In this document: positions 34,256 to 43,358 of the stretch, piece by piece
How the letters are laid out: every line of letters begins with the position of its first letter
Position numbering within the stretch: the first letter of the stretch is position 1
Assembly (NCBI RefSeq): GCF_029218125.1
Contig: NZ_JARFXX010000001.1
Location: forward strand, 248,001 to 312,000
Source: Oscillibacter faecalis_A
GTDB lineage: Bacteria; Bacillota; Clostridia; Oscillospirales; Oscillospiraceae
Direction: 5' to 3'
DNA length: 64,000 nucleotides
Notes under the pieces: generated by a model
The model's database searches: none
What the model saw: the letters and a program-made list of their open reading frames with translations, nothing else
Told to the model about the DNA's origin: nothing
Program-made: the position numbers and the translations under genes

Positions 34256-36280
34256 ATGGAAAATAATAACAAAAAAAGCCTTTTCAAAGCGAAGAAGAAC
34301 GCCGCGCAGGCGCCAGAGGTCAATTCCTCTGGCGCCTCCGGTGAGATCAACGCTGAAAAGGCTGATGAGATCCTGCGTGAATTCTCCAAAGAGGACAATA
34401 CCCGTTCCCTGACGAAAGTCACTTCGATGATCGTAAACGCATTCTCCCTGTTTATTTCCCTGTTCCTGGTGTATACTGCGGCGTTCGGCTCTCTCCCTGC
34501 CGTAAAGCAGAGAGCATTGTATCTGCTGTGCGCCATGGTAATCCTGTTCTTGGTTTATCCTGCCTTCAGTAAGAATACGAAAAAAGGCGTAGCCTGGTAT
34601 GACTACATTTTCGCTGCTGCCTCCTTTGGCTGCTGTTTTTACGCCTTTATTAACTATGAAGCCATTCTGATGCGGTATGGTATTTCCAACTCTACCGATC
34701 AGTTCGTGTTTGTGATTCTGGCCATTCTGGTGCTGGAGGGTACCCGCCGCTTAGTCAGTCCGGCGTTGTCTTTGGTCACGCTGGTATTCCTGGTCTACGC
34801 CTACTTCGGCAACTATATGCCCGGTATGTTCCAGACTAAGGCTGGCGGTCTGGCCCGTATGGCGGATCATATGTTCATGATCCCTGAGGGCATTTTCGGC
34901 AGCCCCTTGGGTACCGCCGCTACTTATGTTTCCCTGTTTGTGCTGTTCAGCTCTCTGCTGCAGGAGTGCGGCATGGGCGACTTCATTCGTGATGTGGCCC
35001 TGGGCCTGACTGGCCGTTCTACCGGCGGTCCCGCCAAGGTGGCTGTTGTGGCCTCCGCTGCGTTTGGTACGATTTCCGGCGCTGCTGCTGCCAACGTGGT
35101 GGGCACCGGTACGTTTACCATTCCTCTGATGAAGGACTGCGGCTATCCGCCTGAGTTTGCCGGCGCGGTTGAGGCCTGCGCCTCTACCGGCGGCCAGTTG
35201 GTGCCCCCTGTCATGGGCGCTGCCTGCTTCATTATGGCCGAATATATCGGTATTCCGTATTCCAATATTATGATAGCCGGCCTGATTCCTGCTCTGCTGT
35301 ATTATCTCAGCGTGTTCATCACGGTGGACCTGCGCAGCAAGAAGCTGGGCCTGCTGGGTATGCCTAAGGACCAGCTCCCCAGCGTGAAAGCCGCTATGAA
35401 GAGCCGCGGCCATCTGGCAATCCCGTTCCTGGCTGTGATCTATATGATTATCCGCCAGTATACGATCTCCTTTGCTGCTCTGGTGGGCATTATCCTGGTG
35501 TTGGTGGTTTCTCCTCTGAAGAAAGAGACCCGCCTGTCTTTTAAGCAGATCGCCATGGCCTTTGTCAACGGCGGTCAGAAGACCGTGTCCTTTGGTGTTT
35601 CCTGCGCCTGCGTGGGTATGATCATCGGTGTGGCCACCCTGACCGGTGTGGGCAACGTGCTGGGCAACTACATTCTTCAGATCTCCCAGGGCAACCTCTT
35701 TATCACCTTGTTCCTGGTTATGATCATGTCCATCATTATGGGCATGGGTATGCCTACTGTGGCCGTGTATATCGTGCTGGCGACTGTGGCTGCTCCTGTG
35801 TTGGTAAAGCTGGGAATCCCCGTGCTGACTGCCCATTTCTTCTGCTTCTATTTTGGCATTCTGGCCTGCATTACGCCTCCTGTGGCAGTTCCTTCTTATG
35901 CAGCTGCGGCTATCGCGGGCAGCAACCCCTCAAAAACGGGCTGGGTGGCCTTCAAGATGGCTTTCCCCACTTTCCTGGTTCCCTATGTGTTCGTGTATGA
36001 GCCCGGCCTGCAGTTCAATGGTATGGGCACCAGCCCAATCAGCACCATCGTGTGTATCTGCACCTGCATTTTGGGCGTTTACCTGGTGGCTGCCGGTCTG
36101 GAGGGCTATTGCCGCCGTCCTCTGGTGATGTGGAAGCGGGTCCTGGCCTTTGCTGCCGGTATCTGCTGCATTGTGCCTGAGCACTTCACCGATATCTTTG
36201 GCGTGGTTGTGTTGGTTTATCTGTTCATCTCTGCTGGCAAAGAGCTGAAAGCAGAGGCAGGTAAGGTTTCCGCACAGTAA
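34256..36280 (+). CDS. TRAP transporter fused permease (4TM-12TM, TAXI type)
   Basis: 674 residues. An N-terminal cytoplasmic stretch of about 60 residues, then a DctQ-like four-helix part (SLFISLFLVYTAAFG...), joined to a DctM-like part with SAAFGTISGAAAANVVGTGTFTIP, EACASTGGQLVPPVMGAACFIMAEY and MGMGMPTVAVYIVLATVAAP. This single-chain layout is normal for TAXI systems. It lies 78 bp after the binding protein with no terminator in between. Confidence 0.93.
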   Translation: MENNNKKSLFKAKKNAAQAPEVNSSGASGEINAEKADEILREFSKEDNTRSLTKVTSMIVNAFSLFISLFLVYTAAFGSLPAVKQRALYLLCAMVILFLVYPAFSKNTKKGVAWYDYIFAAASFGCCFYAFINYEAILMRYGISNSTDQFVFVILAILVLEGTRRLVSPALSLVTLVFLVYAYFGNYMPGMFQTKAGGLARMADHMFMIPEGIFGSPLGTAATYVSLFVLFSSLLQECGMGDFIRDVALGLTGRSTGGPAKVAVVASAAFGTISGAAAANVVGTGTFTIPLMKDCGYPPEFAGAVEACASTGGQLVPPVMGAACFIMAEYIGIPYSNIMIAGLIPALLYYLSVFITVDLRSKKLGLLGMPKDQLPSVKAAMKSRGHLAIPFLAVIYMIIRQYTISFAALVGIILVLVVSPLKKETRLSFKQIAMAFVNGGQKTVSFGVSCACVGMIIGVATLTGVGNVLGNYILQISQGNLFITLFLVMIMSIIMGMGMPTVAVYIVLATVAAPVLVKLGIPVLTAHFFCFYFGILACITPPVAVPSYAAAAIAGSNPSKTGWVAFKMAFPTFLVPYVFVYEPGLQFNGMGTSPISTIVCICTCILGVYLVAAGLEGYCRRPLVMWKRVLAFAAGICCIVPEHFTDIFGVVVLVYLFISAGKELKAEAGKVSAQ

Positions 36281-36345
36281 CTTTGCAGTTATTTCTATAA
36301 TTTGATTCTGTCAAATTTGATTATTTTTTCATAAAGGAGAAAACC

Positions 36346-38019
36346 ATGAGCGAGAAGAAAAGAATGATCAATAGCGATCTGGAAGATCGCATGACCCTGG
36401 ATTGGCAGGGCACCCGCGCCTTTTTCTATGGCATGGGTTACAATGATGAGGATATTGAAAAGCCCCGTGTAGGTATCATGAATACCTGGAACGAGATCAA
36501 CCCCGGCCATATTCATCAGCAGCCCCTGGCTCAGGCCGTTCGTGAGGGCATCATTGAAAAGGGCGGCCTGCCGTTCCTGTTCTATGGCGTGAACCTGTGC
36601 GACTGCGTGGGCGGCGGCGATTACGTGCTGCCTTCCCGTGACCTGCTGGTCAACGAGATCGAGCTGAACGCCAAGGCACACCACCTGGATGCCATGGTGC
36701 TGATCGGCACCTGCGACAAGGTGGTTCCCGCTATGCTGATGGCGGCTGGCCGCGTGAACATCCCCACGGTTATCGTTACCGGCGGCTATATGGAGACTCC
36801 CTATCTGGATGGCGAGCACGTGGACTTCATTGATATCGGCGCCAGCATTTCCAAGGTCAAGGAAGGCAAGATGTCCATGGAGAAGTTCAACGAGCTGATC
36901 CATGTCTGTGGCCCCTGCAAGGGCGCATGCGGCATGATGGGCACCGCCAACACCATGAGCATGCTGACGGAGACCATGGGTATGTCTCTGCCCGGCAACT
37001 CCACCACTGCTGCTGTTTCCGGCAAGCTGATCAACCTTAGCCGTGAGGCTGGCCGCCATGTCATGGATCTGTGGGAGAAGAATATCCGTCCCCGCGACAT
37101 CATCACGGAGAAGGCTATTACCAACGCCATCCGTGTCTGCATGGCCATCGGCGGCTCCTCCAACACCATTATCCACATTCCCGCTGTTGCCACCGAGGCA
37201 TGCCTGGATATGGACTGCAGCTCCATCTATGCTGAGGCAAGCTGCGAGGTGCCTCTGCTGATCGGCATCCGTCCCAATGGCCCCTACTGTCTGGCTGATT
37301 TTGAACTGGCCGGCGGCATGAGCGCTCTGCTCAACGAGATGAAGGAGAAGCTGGACCTGACTGGCATGACCGTTACCGGCAAGACCCTGGGCGAGAATAT
37401 CGAGGGCGCTGTCAACCACAATAAGGAGATCATCCATACCCTGGCTGAGCCTCTGGACAACGATGGCGGTCTGATCCTGTGCAAGGGCAACCTGGTGCCC
37501 CAGGGCGCTTTCATCAAGCAGTCCGCTGTTCCCGCCAAGCTGCATAAGTTCCGCGGCACCGCTAAGGTCTTCTACGATCAGGACGACGCTATCGCCGCCC
37601 TGCGTGATGGCCGGATCGAGGCTGGCAACGTGGTCTTCATTATCTATCAGGGTGCTAAGGCCGGTCCTCACACCTCTTATGCGTTCACCACCGCTCTGAA
37701 GGGCAGCCACCTGAAGGACGATGTGGCCACCGTGACTGACGGTCGTCTGTCCGGCGCCGCTTCCGGTGCCTGCTTCGGCTATGCCTCTCCTGAGGCTGCT
37801 CTCCGCGGCCCTCTGTGCGCGGTGCAGGACGGCGACTGGGTCAACTACGATATTGAGAAGCGTGAGCTGAACATTGAGCTGTCCGATGAAGAACTGCAAA
37901 AGCGTATGGCTGCTGCTGAGCTGCGTCTCCAGCCCAAGACTGGCTGGCTGAGCATTTATCAGCGCTGCGTTGGTTCCATCCTGAAGGGTGCTACCCTGAT
38001 CGAGGACAACCGCGAATAA
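36346..38019 (+). CDS. IlvD/Edd-family [Fe-S] dehydratase, second intact paralogue
   Basis: 557 residues. It keeps every catalytic element: NLCDCVGGGDYVLPSRD and IGTCDKVVPAMLMAAGRVNIP (cysteines and lysine), CGPCKGACGMMGTANTM (third cysteine), MSLPGNS, and DGRLSGAASGACFGYASPEAAL with the catalytic serine. Closer by eye to the 8979 protein than to biosynthetic IlvD. Being in the opine-dehydrogenase/TAXI unit, it probably dehydrates a hydroxy acid released from the imported substrate. Ribosome site AAAGGAG. Confidence 0.9.
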   Translation: MSEKKRMINSDLEDRMTLDWQGTRAFFYGMGYNDEDIEKPRVGIMNTWNEINPGHIHQQPLAQAVREGIIEKGGLPFLFYGVNLCDCVGGGDYVLPSRDLLVNEIELNAKAHHLDAMVLIGTCDKVVPAMLMAAGRVNIPTVIVTGGYMETPYLDGEHVDFIDIGASISKVKEGKMSMEKFNELIHVCGPCKGACGMMGTANTMSMLTETMGMSLPGNSTTAAVSGKLINLSREAGRHVMDLWEKNIRPRDIITEKAITNAIRVCMAIGGSSNTIIHIPAVATEACLDMDCSSIYAEASCEVPLLIGIRPNGPYCLADFELAGGMSALLNEMKEKLDLTGMTVTGKTLGENIEGAVNHNKEIIHTLAEPLDNDGGLILCKGNLVPQGAFIKQSAVPAKLHKFRGTAKVFYDQDDAIAALRDGRIEAGNVVFIIYQGAKAGPHTSYAFTTALKGSHLKDDVATVTDGRLSGAASGACFGYASPEAALRGPLCAVQDGDWVNYDIEKRELNIELSDEELQKRMAAAELRLQPKTGWLSIYQRCVGSILKGATLIEDNRE

Positions 38020-38094
38020 TATAGGACTATAAAAGGGATAGGGTTCTGCCGTTTTTCGGTGGGACCCTTGTCCCCGTGAAAGGAGTTTCAATTC

Positions 38095-38613
38095 ATGGAA
38101 GTTATGGAAGCCTTAAAGGGCCGCCAGAGTGTCAAGAGCTATCTGCCTACTCCGGTAGAGGAAGAGAAGCTGCAAAAGGTGTTGGAGGCAGGCCGTCTGG
38201 CTCCGTCTTCTTACAACAGCCAGTGCCGCAAGTTTATTGTGGTCACTGATCCCGCTGTGAAGAAGGCAATCCACGACAAGGCCGGCACCCAGCCCATGAT
38301 CGAGCAGGCTCCGGTGGTTCTTGTGCTGTGCGCCACGCCTGATACCGAGCACGAGGACGCTATGCCCTGCGGTGAGGTCAAGCACCCTATTGATATGGCG
38401 CTGAGTGGCGCTTACATGATGCTGGAGGCCTATGACCAGGGCCTGGGCACCTGCTGGCTGGGCGCCTTCAATGCTGACGCTGTGAAGGAAGTTCTGCATA
38501 TCCCCGCAGATGTGAAGGTCGTGACCATGATCCCCCTGGGCTATCATGATGGCACCCAGCCCCGCCGGGACCGGAAGCCTGTGGACGAAATCGTCAGCTA
38601 CAACGCCTTCTGA
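38095..38613 (+). CDS. Nitroreductase-family FMN oxidoreductase
   Basis: 172 residues, short for the family but complete. LKGRQSVKSYLPTPVEEEKL (the R-S FMN-phosphate motif), LEAGRLAPSSYNSQCRKF, EQAPVVLVLCA, IDMALSGAYMMLEAYDQGLGTCWLGAFNA and the IPLGYHDGTQP end. Binds FMN and passes electrons from NAD(P)H to an unknown acceptor. The stop codon overlaps the start of the DMT gene (TGATG). Confidence 0.9.
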   Translation: MEVMEALKGRQSVKSYLPTPVEEEKLQKVLEAGRLAPSSYNSQCRKFIVVTDPAVKKAIHDKAGTQPMIEQAPVVLVLCATPDTEHEDAMPCGEVKHPIDMALSGAYMMLEAYDQGLGTCWLGAFNADAVKEVLHIPADVKVVTMIPLGYHDGTQPRRDRKPVDEIVSYNAF

Positions 38614-39485
38614 TGCAGCAGATAAAAAGTAACCGGGGGCAGGCAACAGCCCTCATGCTGATGTCCACTACGTCCTTCTGCCTGATGTCCATGGTGGTAA
38701 AGCTTTCCGCAACCACTGTGGGCACTTTGCAGCAGGTGTTTTTCCGCAATCTGGTGAGTCTGATCGCGGTAGGTATTGTGATCTGGAAAGAGAAGCTTCC
38801 CTTTTTAGGGGAAAAGCAGTATCAGCCGGCGCTTTGCGCACGTTCCTTTTTCGGCTTTATCGGCGTGATCATGCTTTTCTATGCCACAGCCAATGCCCGG
38901 CAGGCGGATATTGCTATTCTGAGCCGGACATCCCCTATTTGGACGACGGTTTTCGCTGCGCTGATCCTGAAGGAGAAAATCTCAAAGGTGCAGGTGCCGG
39001 TGATCGTCTTGTGTCTTGCGGGTACAGTGGTGGCAATGCAGCCCTCTTTTGATTCTAATATCCTGCCTTTGCTTTTGGCCGCCGCCACGGCGGTGTCCAG
39101 CGGCCTTGCCTATACCATGATCGCTTTCTGCAAAGGTAAGGTTCATCCCCTGACAGTGATTTTCCATTTCTCCCTGTTCAGCACGATAGCAGGATTCTTC
39201 CTTATGCTGCCCACTTTTACCATGCCTACTTTCCGGGACGTAATCATGCTGATCCTGATCGGCGTATTCGCGTCCGGCGGTCAGATCGGTCTGACCTTTG
39301 CTTATCAGAAGGCTCCGGCCTCTGAGGTCAGTATTTATGACTATGTGGGCATTGTAGTGTCTATGCTGATCGGCTATCTTGTATTTGGCGAGCCGCTGGC
39401 AGACTCCAGTATTCTGGGCGGCGTCCTGATCACCAGCAGTGCCCTGTGGTCCTATTGGTATAATCACCGCCATGGCCAAGACTGA
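38613..39485 (+). CDS. EamA/DMT-family exporter
   Basis: 290 residues with ten membrane segments and two EamA repeats (RNLVSLIAVGIVIWKEKL... ending ALILKEKISKVQVPVIVLCL; second repeat ending VFGEPLADSSILGGVLI). Translationally coupled to the nitroreductase. Likely exports an amino acid or metabolite. A broken relative lies at 30060-30628. Confidence 0.9.
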   Translation: MQQIKSNRGQATALMLMSTTSFCLMSMVVKLSATTVGTLQQVFFRNLVSLIAVGIVIWKEKLPFLGEKQYQPALCARSFFGFIGVIMLFYATANARQADIAILSRTSPIWTTVFAALILKEKISKVQVPVIVLCLAGTVVAMQPSFDSNILPLLLAAATAVSSGLAYTMIAFCKGKVHPLTVIFHFSLFSTIAGFFLMLPTFTMPTFRDVIMLILIGVFASGGQIGLTFAYQKAPASEVSIYDYVGIVVSMLIGYLVFGEPLADSSILGGVLITSSALWSYWYNHRHGQD

Positions 39486-40842
39486 AGGAGAGCATCCCTT
39501 AAGGGAGCCTGGCCTTAGCCGCCAGGTTTTCCGAATCGCTTGGCCTGCCGCATTAGAGGCATTGCTGATCGGTGTGGTGGATCTAGTGGATATGGCAATG
39601 GTGTCGTCTCTGAAGCTGACGGCCGTTTCAGCGGTAGGTGTTACCAGCCAGCCGAAGCGAATCCTGCTGATGTTCACCTTGGCGCTGAATGTGGCAGCTA
39701 CCGCATGGGTCAGCCGCCGGATCGGTGCGGGAGAAAAAAAGGAAGCCAACCATTGTATGCATCAGTTCCTGTGGGTCAGTATTCTGATGGCGCTGGTGCT
39801 CTATACAGTTGGTTTTCTATTTGCCGCGCCGTTGATGAGACTTTCCGGGGCGAATAATGAGACCTTAAAGGACGCATCCGACTACTTTCGTATTTTAGTA
39901 GTTGGTCAGGTCCCACAGGCGATCAGTCTGACCATCAACGCCTGTCTGCGGGCGGAGGGAAAAACCAGAGTCACCCTTCTGACCAATACGGCGGCCAATG
40001 CAGTGAATTTGATATTCAACTATTTTCTGATTCAAGGAAACTGCGGCTTTCCACGGCTGGCAGTCAAAGGGGCGGCAATTGCCACCTCTTTGGGTAGCTT
40101 TGCCGCATTGGCGATCTCCCTCTATTCCGTTCGGAAAGGAAACGGCGGGATTCTGCATTTAGACTTGAAACAGGAGCCGTTTAGGCTGGACCTCCCGCTC
40201 TTGAAAAAGGCCTGGGACATTGCCTCCAGTGCGTTCCATGAGCAGTTTTTTCAGAGACTGGGTGTCTTTGTGTTTGCCCGGATCGCCGCATCCTTGGGAA
40301 CTGTGGAATTTGCAATTTATCAATTTGTGATGAATCTGGCGAATTTGCAGGGATATACGTATGACGGCTTCGCCTCAGCAGCTACGGCCCTGACTGGCCA
40401 AAGTCTTGGCATGAAAGAGCCGGAGCGGGCGCAGCAGGCCGGAAAATATGCTGTATGGATGGGGTATGGAACGGCGTTTGTCATTGCGTTTGGCTTTGCG
40501 CTGTTTCACCGCCCGATTCTTGCAATTTTCGCCAAGGGGGACAGCTATGTGATCCAACATGGCGGTATGCTGCTGCTTTTTGTGGCAGCTGGCTGCATCC
40601 CCTGCTCCGGCAGTTCTGTTTATGCCGGGATTCTCCGGGGGGCCGGAGATACCAAAGTGGTTGCCCGGATCACTCTTTGGGTGGTGGCGATTCTGCGGCC
40701 TATCGCCGCGTGGCTGTTCTGCTACCCCATGAGGCTCTATCAAGTGGGAATCTGGGCTGCCTTTACATTGGCCCATACCCTGCGCTGGATCTGTTTGTAT
40801 CTGCACTGGCGCAAGGGTACTTGGAAGCAAATCAAGTTATAA
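39472..40842 (+). CDS. MATE-family multidrug/metabolite efflux transporter
   Basis: 456 residues from ATG 39472, overlapping the DMT gene by 14 bases; the ATG at 39439 lies deeper in it and is less likely. Twelve membrane segments in two MatE repeats: IAWPAALEALLIGVVDLVDM, ALNVAATAWVSRRIGAGEKK, INACLRAEGKTRVTLLTN, and ASAATALTGQSLGMKEPERA. Cation-driven export. Followed 22 bp later by ridA. Confidence 0.9.
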   Translation: MAKTEGEHPLREPGLSRQVFRIAWPAALEALLIGVVDLVDMAMVSSLKLTAVSAVGVTSQPKRILLMFTLALNVAATAWVSRRIGAGEKKEANHCMHQFLWVSILMALVLYTVGFLFAAPLMRLSGANNETLKDASDYFRILVVGQVPQAISLTINACLRAEGKTRVTLLTNTAANAVNLIFNYFLIQGNCGFPRLAVKGAAIATSLGSFAALAISLYSVRKGNGGILHLDLKQEPFRLDLPLLKKAWDIASSAFHEQFFQRLGVFVFARIAASLGTVEFAIYQFVMNLANLQGYTYDGFASAATALTGQSLGMKEPERAQQAGKYAVWMGYGTAFVIAFGFALFHRPILAIFAKGDSYVIQHGGMLLLFVAAGCIPCSGSSVYAGILRGAGDTKVVARITLWVVAILRPIAAWLFCYPMRLYQVGIWAAFTLAHTLRWICLYLHWRKGTWKQIKL

Positions 40843-40864
40843 TTTTTTTAAGGAGGATATTTCC

Positions 40865-41251
40865 ATGAAACACGAGAAAATTCAAATCGTTCCCCCCAAC
40901 AGCCTGAAGACCAAGTGGTCCCGCGCTATCCGCTATGGCGACCTGATCTTCACCACAGCTCACTCCGCTGCCCGGCCTGACGGCACCATGCCCACCACGC
41001 CGGAGGAGCAGATTCGCGGCTGCTTTGAGAGCCTGAAGAACACTCTGGAGGCCGGCGGTTCCGGCATGGACATGGTGCTCCACTGCGATTGCTTCCTGGC
41101 TCACCGGGAAGATTTCGCTCTGATGAACGAGATCTTCGATGAGTATTTCCTGGGTCAGGGCGTGCCTACCACCCGCAGCGTCACCGAAGTTACCTTCACC
41201 GCTCCCAAGTTCCTCTTTGAGATTCAGGCAGTTGCCGGCGTGAAGGATTGA
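40865..41251 (+). CDS. RidA-family (YjgF/UK114) enamine/imine deaminase
   Basis: 128 residues. SRAIRYGDLIFTTAHSA, TPEEQIRGCFESLKNTLEAGG and the active-site region VPTTRSVTEVTF, where the Arg binds the carboxylate of the imine substrate. Clears 2-aminoacrylate or other reactive imines made by PLP enzymes and by amine oxidations. Its neighbourhood next to a cysteine-desulfidase-like gene and dehydratases makes such a detoxifying job sensible. Strong TAAGGAGG ribosome site. Confidence 0.9.
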   Translation: MKHEKIQIVPPNSLKTKWSRAIRYGDLIFTTAHSAARPDGTMPTTPEEQIRGCFESLKNTLEAGGSGMDMVLHCDCFLAHREDFALMNEIFDEYFLGQGVPTTRSVTEVTFTAPKFLFEIQAVAGVKD

Positions 41252-41284
41252 TTTTTCGAATTCCTTACATGTAAATGATCGGGT

Positions 41285-41328
41285 AAAAGCCGAGGGGAGA
41301 CCTATCAGCGGTGTCGCCTCGGCTTTCC
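41285..41328 (+). terminator. Terminator after ridA
   Basis: AAAGCCGAGG(G)GAGACC pairs with GGTGTCGCCTCGGCTTT across a 7-nt loop; only a short T tract follows. Confidence 0.75.
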
Positions 41329-41410
41329 CATGAGTATTGAAAATCCGCAAATCTCCTGTATTACAGAGCGGAACGATTTTTATGGGAATGGAAGGGCTTG
41401 GAACATCTCA

Positions 41411-42685
41411 ATGAAACATACCCCCCATTATGAAAGTTATTTGAAAATCCTGGAGGAAGAGCTGATCCCGGCAATGGGCTGTACAGAACCCATTGCCGTG
41501 GCACTGGCGGCGGCTAAGGCTACAGAGGCACTGGGAGCTACACCAGAGGCCTGCCGGGTAGAGGTCAGCGGCAATATTATTAAAAACGTAAAGGCAGTAA
41601 CAGTGCCCAATACAGGCGGTATGAAGGGTTTGGAAGCCGCTGCGGCCGCCGGCATCGTGGGCGGCCGTCCGGATTTGGGACTGGAGGTTTTGTCCCGGGT
41701 CACAAAGGAGGAAATCGCCGAAATGGCGCAATTCCTAAAAACCTGCTCCATGCAGGTGCTGCCCTCCGGCGGAGACCGGGTATTCTATATCTTGGTGACA
41801 GTTGCGGCTGGCGGTCATACGGCAGACTGTGAGATTGTGGATTTCCACACCAATATCACGCAGATCCGTAAGGATGATAAGATCCTGTTCCAAAATCAGG
41901 AGGGCGCATCCACTCAAACGGCGCAGACAGACCGCTCTGTGCTCAGCGTTCAGGAGATTTTGAAATTTGCAGATACGCTTGATGTTCCAGATGTGGCCCC
42001 CGTTCTGGAACGACAGATCGCGTACAACACCGCTATCTCTCAAGAGGGCTTAAAGGGCGGCTGGGGCGCTGAAATGGGCCGCACTCTGCTAAAGCTCCAT
42101 GGGGACAGCCTGCCGACCAAGCTGCGGGCCGCCGCCGCCGCTGGTTCTGACGCCCGTATGAATGGCTGTGAGCTGCCGGTTGTCATTGTTTCCGGCAGCG
42201 GCAACCAGGGCATGACGGCGTCTCTGCCGGTTATTGAATATGCCGAGGCCATTGGAGCGGACCATGAGGCTCTGCTGCGGGCGCTGGCAGTATCGGATCT
42301 GATTACCATCCATCAGAAGACCGGTATTGGCCGTCTGTCCGCATTCTGCGGCGCGACCAGCGCAGGCTGCGGTGCTGCCTGCGGCATTGCCTATCTGGAC
42401 GGTGCAAAGGCGGAGGTGATTGCCAAAACCATCGTCAATACCCTGGGTATTTGTTCCGGCATGGTCTGCGATGGTGCAAAGTCTTCCTGCGCGGCGAAGA
42501 TCGCGGCGGCAGTGGAAGCCGGTCTTGACGGCTATGAAATGGCAAAGACCGATTTGGGCTTTGTGAATGGCGAAGGCATTATCGGTGCTGACGTGGAGCA
42601 GACCATTTTCAACGTTGGCCGTATGGCCCGACAGGGAATGCGGCACACCGATGAGGAGATCCTGAATATTATGCTGGGCCTTTAA
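41411..42685 (+). CDS. L-cysteine desulfidase family protein (CyuA/UPF0597)
   Basis: 424 residues from ATG 41411 (MKHTPHYESYLKILEEELIP); GGAAGG lies rather far upstream and an earlier ATG at 41330 overlaps the terminator. The family signature AMGCTEPIAVALAAAKA is followed by VPNTGGMKG, and near the end TSAGCGAACGIAYLDGAKAE and GICSGMVCDGAKSSCAAKI hold the cysteines that bind the 4Fe-4S cluster. Degrades L-cysteine to sulfide, ammonia and pyruvate; some relatives act as serine or other beta-eliminases. The 2-aminoacrylate intermediate links it to ridA. Confidence 0.88.
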   Translation: MKHTPHYESYLKILEEELIPAMGCTEPIAVALAAAKATEALGATPEACRVEVSGNIIKNVKAVTVPNTGGMKGLEAAAAAGIVGGRPDLGLEVLSRVTKEEIAEMAQFLKTCSMQVLPSGGDRVFYILVTVAAGGHTADCEIVDFHTNITQIRKDDKILFQNQEGASTQTAQTDRSVLSVQEILKFADTLDVPDVAPVLERQIAYNTAISQEGLKGGWGAEMGRTLLKLHGDSLPTKLRAAAAAGSDARMNGCELPVVIVSGSGNQGMTASLPVIEYAEAIGADHEALLRALAVSDLITIHQKTGIGRLSAFCGATSAGCGAACGIAYLDGAKAEVIAKTIVNTLGICSGMVCDGAKSSCAAKIAAAVEAGLDGYEMAKTDLGFVNGEGIIGADVEQTIFNVGRMARQGMRHTDEEILNIMLGL

Positions 42686-42800
42686 ACAGACTGCAGGTAA
42701 TTGTGAGGGTAGAGAGCCCCGGTTTCTAGGCCAATGTGCAGAATGTGCCCCGCAGCGCTAAGCATAAGAAGACGCTGAGCACAGCTATAGTCATTTATCA
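42686..42800 (+). other. Intergenic strip after the desulfidase gene
   Basis: No ORF or promoter of note; ends at the terminator hairpin at 42801. Confidence 0.4.
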
Positions 42801-42845
42801 GTAAAGCTGCACGCCAAAAGGGCGTGCAGCTTTACTGCTTTTTTG
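42801..42845 (+). terminator. Rho-independent terminator closing the catabolic block
   Basis: Perfect 15-bp arms (GTAAAGCTGCACGCC and complement), 5-nt loop, then TGCTTTTTTG. Confidence 0.92.
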
Positions 42846-42939
42846 ACCGTACGGACAAGATGGAGATATCCATGTAATACGAAGTTTCTGACAACAGATC
42901 CTGCTGAACGTGGCAGCGGGAATGATTCTGTCTTTATTG

Positions 42940-43342
42940 CCAATTTTGATCTGACTGAATACCGGCGAGGCAATGGCGGATTCTGGCCAGTGAGGATCCG
43001 GATGAGGAACTGCTTGAGCTCTGTAATAGAGTTTCTGCTATGGAGAACACATGCGTCTAATAAGAAATGCTGCTGCAAGAGGAGATAAAAGAGTTGCAGT
43101 CAGGCATTGAAGAATTAAAGGAAATCTGCCATAATAAGAACACATATAGGCAAGCGCAGGAGATCTTTCTGCCGACTACCGCACACATTCTTGATTACTA
43201 TGACCGCATGACCCCGGAAGAAAAGAATCGTTTGTGGAAACTGTTGATGGAAAAGATCACGTACTATCGAAATCCGGAAAAGCCAGATAGTATTGAAATA
43301 CATCTATATCCGCGCTTAGGAAGGCTTATCAGTATATCATGA
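42940..43342 (+). pseudogene. Remnant of a large serine recombinase (C-terminal part)
   Basis: The frame ending at 43342 reads LLQEEIKELQSGIEELKEI (coiled coil) and then RMTPEEKNRLWKLLMEKITY and IEIHLYPRLGRL, the usual tail of resolvase/TnpX-like recombinases after the zinc-ribbon and coiled-coil region. Just upstream, EDPDEELLELCNRVSAMENTCV continues the pattern but is cut by TAA. The catalytic domain with the serine is missing. It marks an old mobile element at the right edge of the catabolic block. Confidence 0.65.
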
Positions 43343-43358
43343 AAGAGTTTTTGACATT

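Noticed and set aside
36295..38091. 598-codon minus-strand frame opposite the third dehydratase
   Set aside because: Same antisense pattern; no ribosome site and no recognisable motif.
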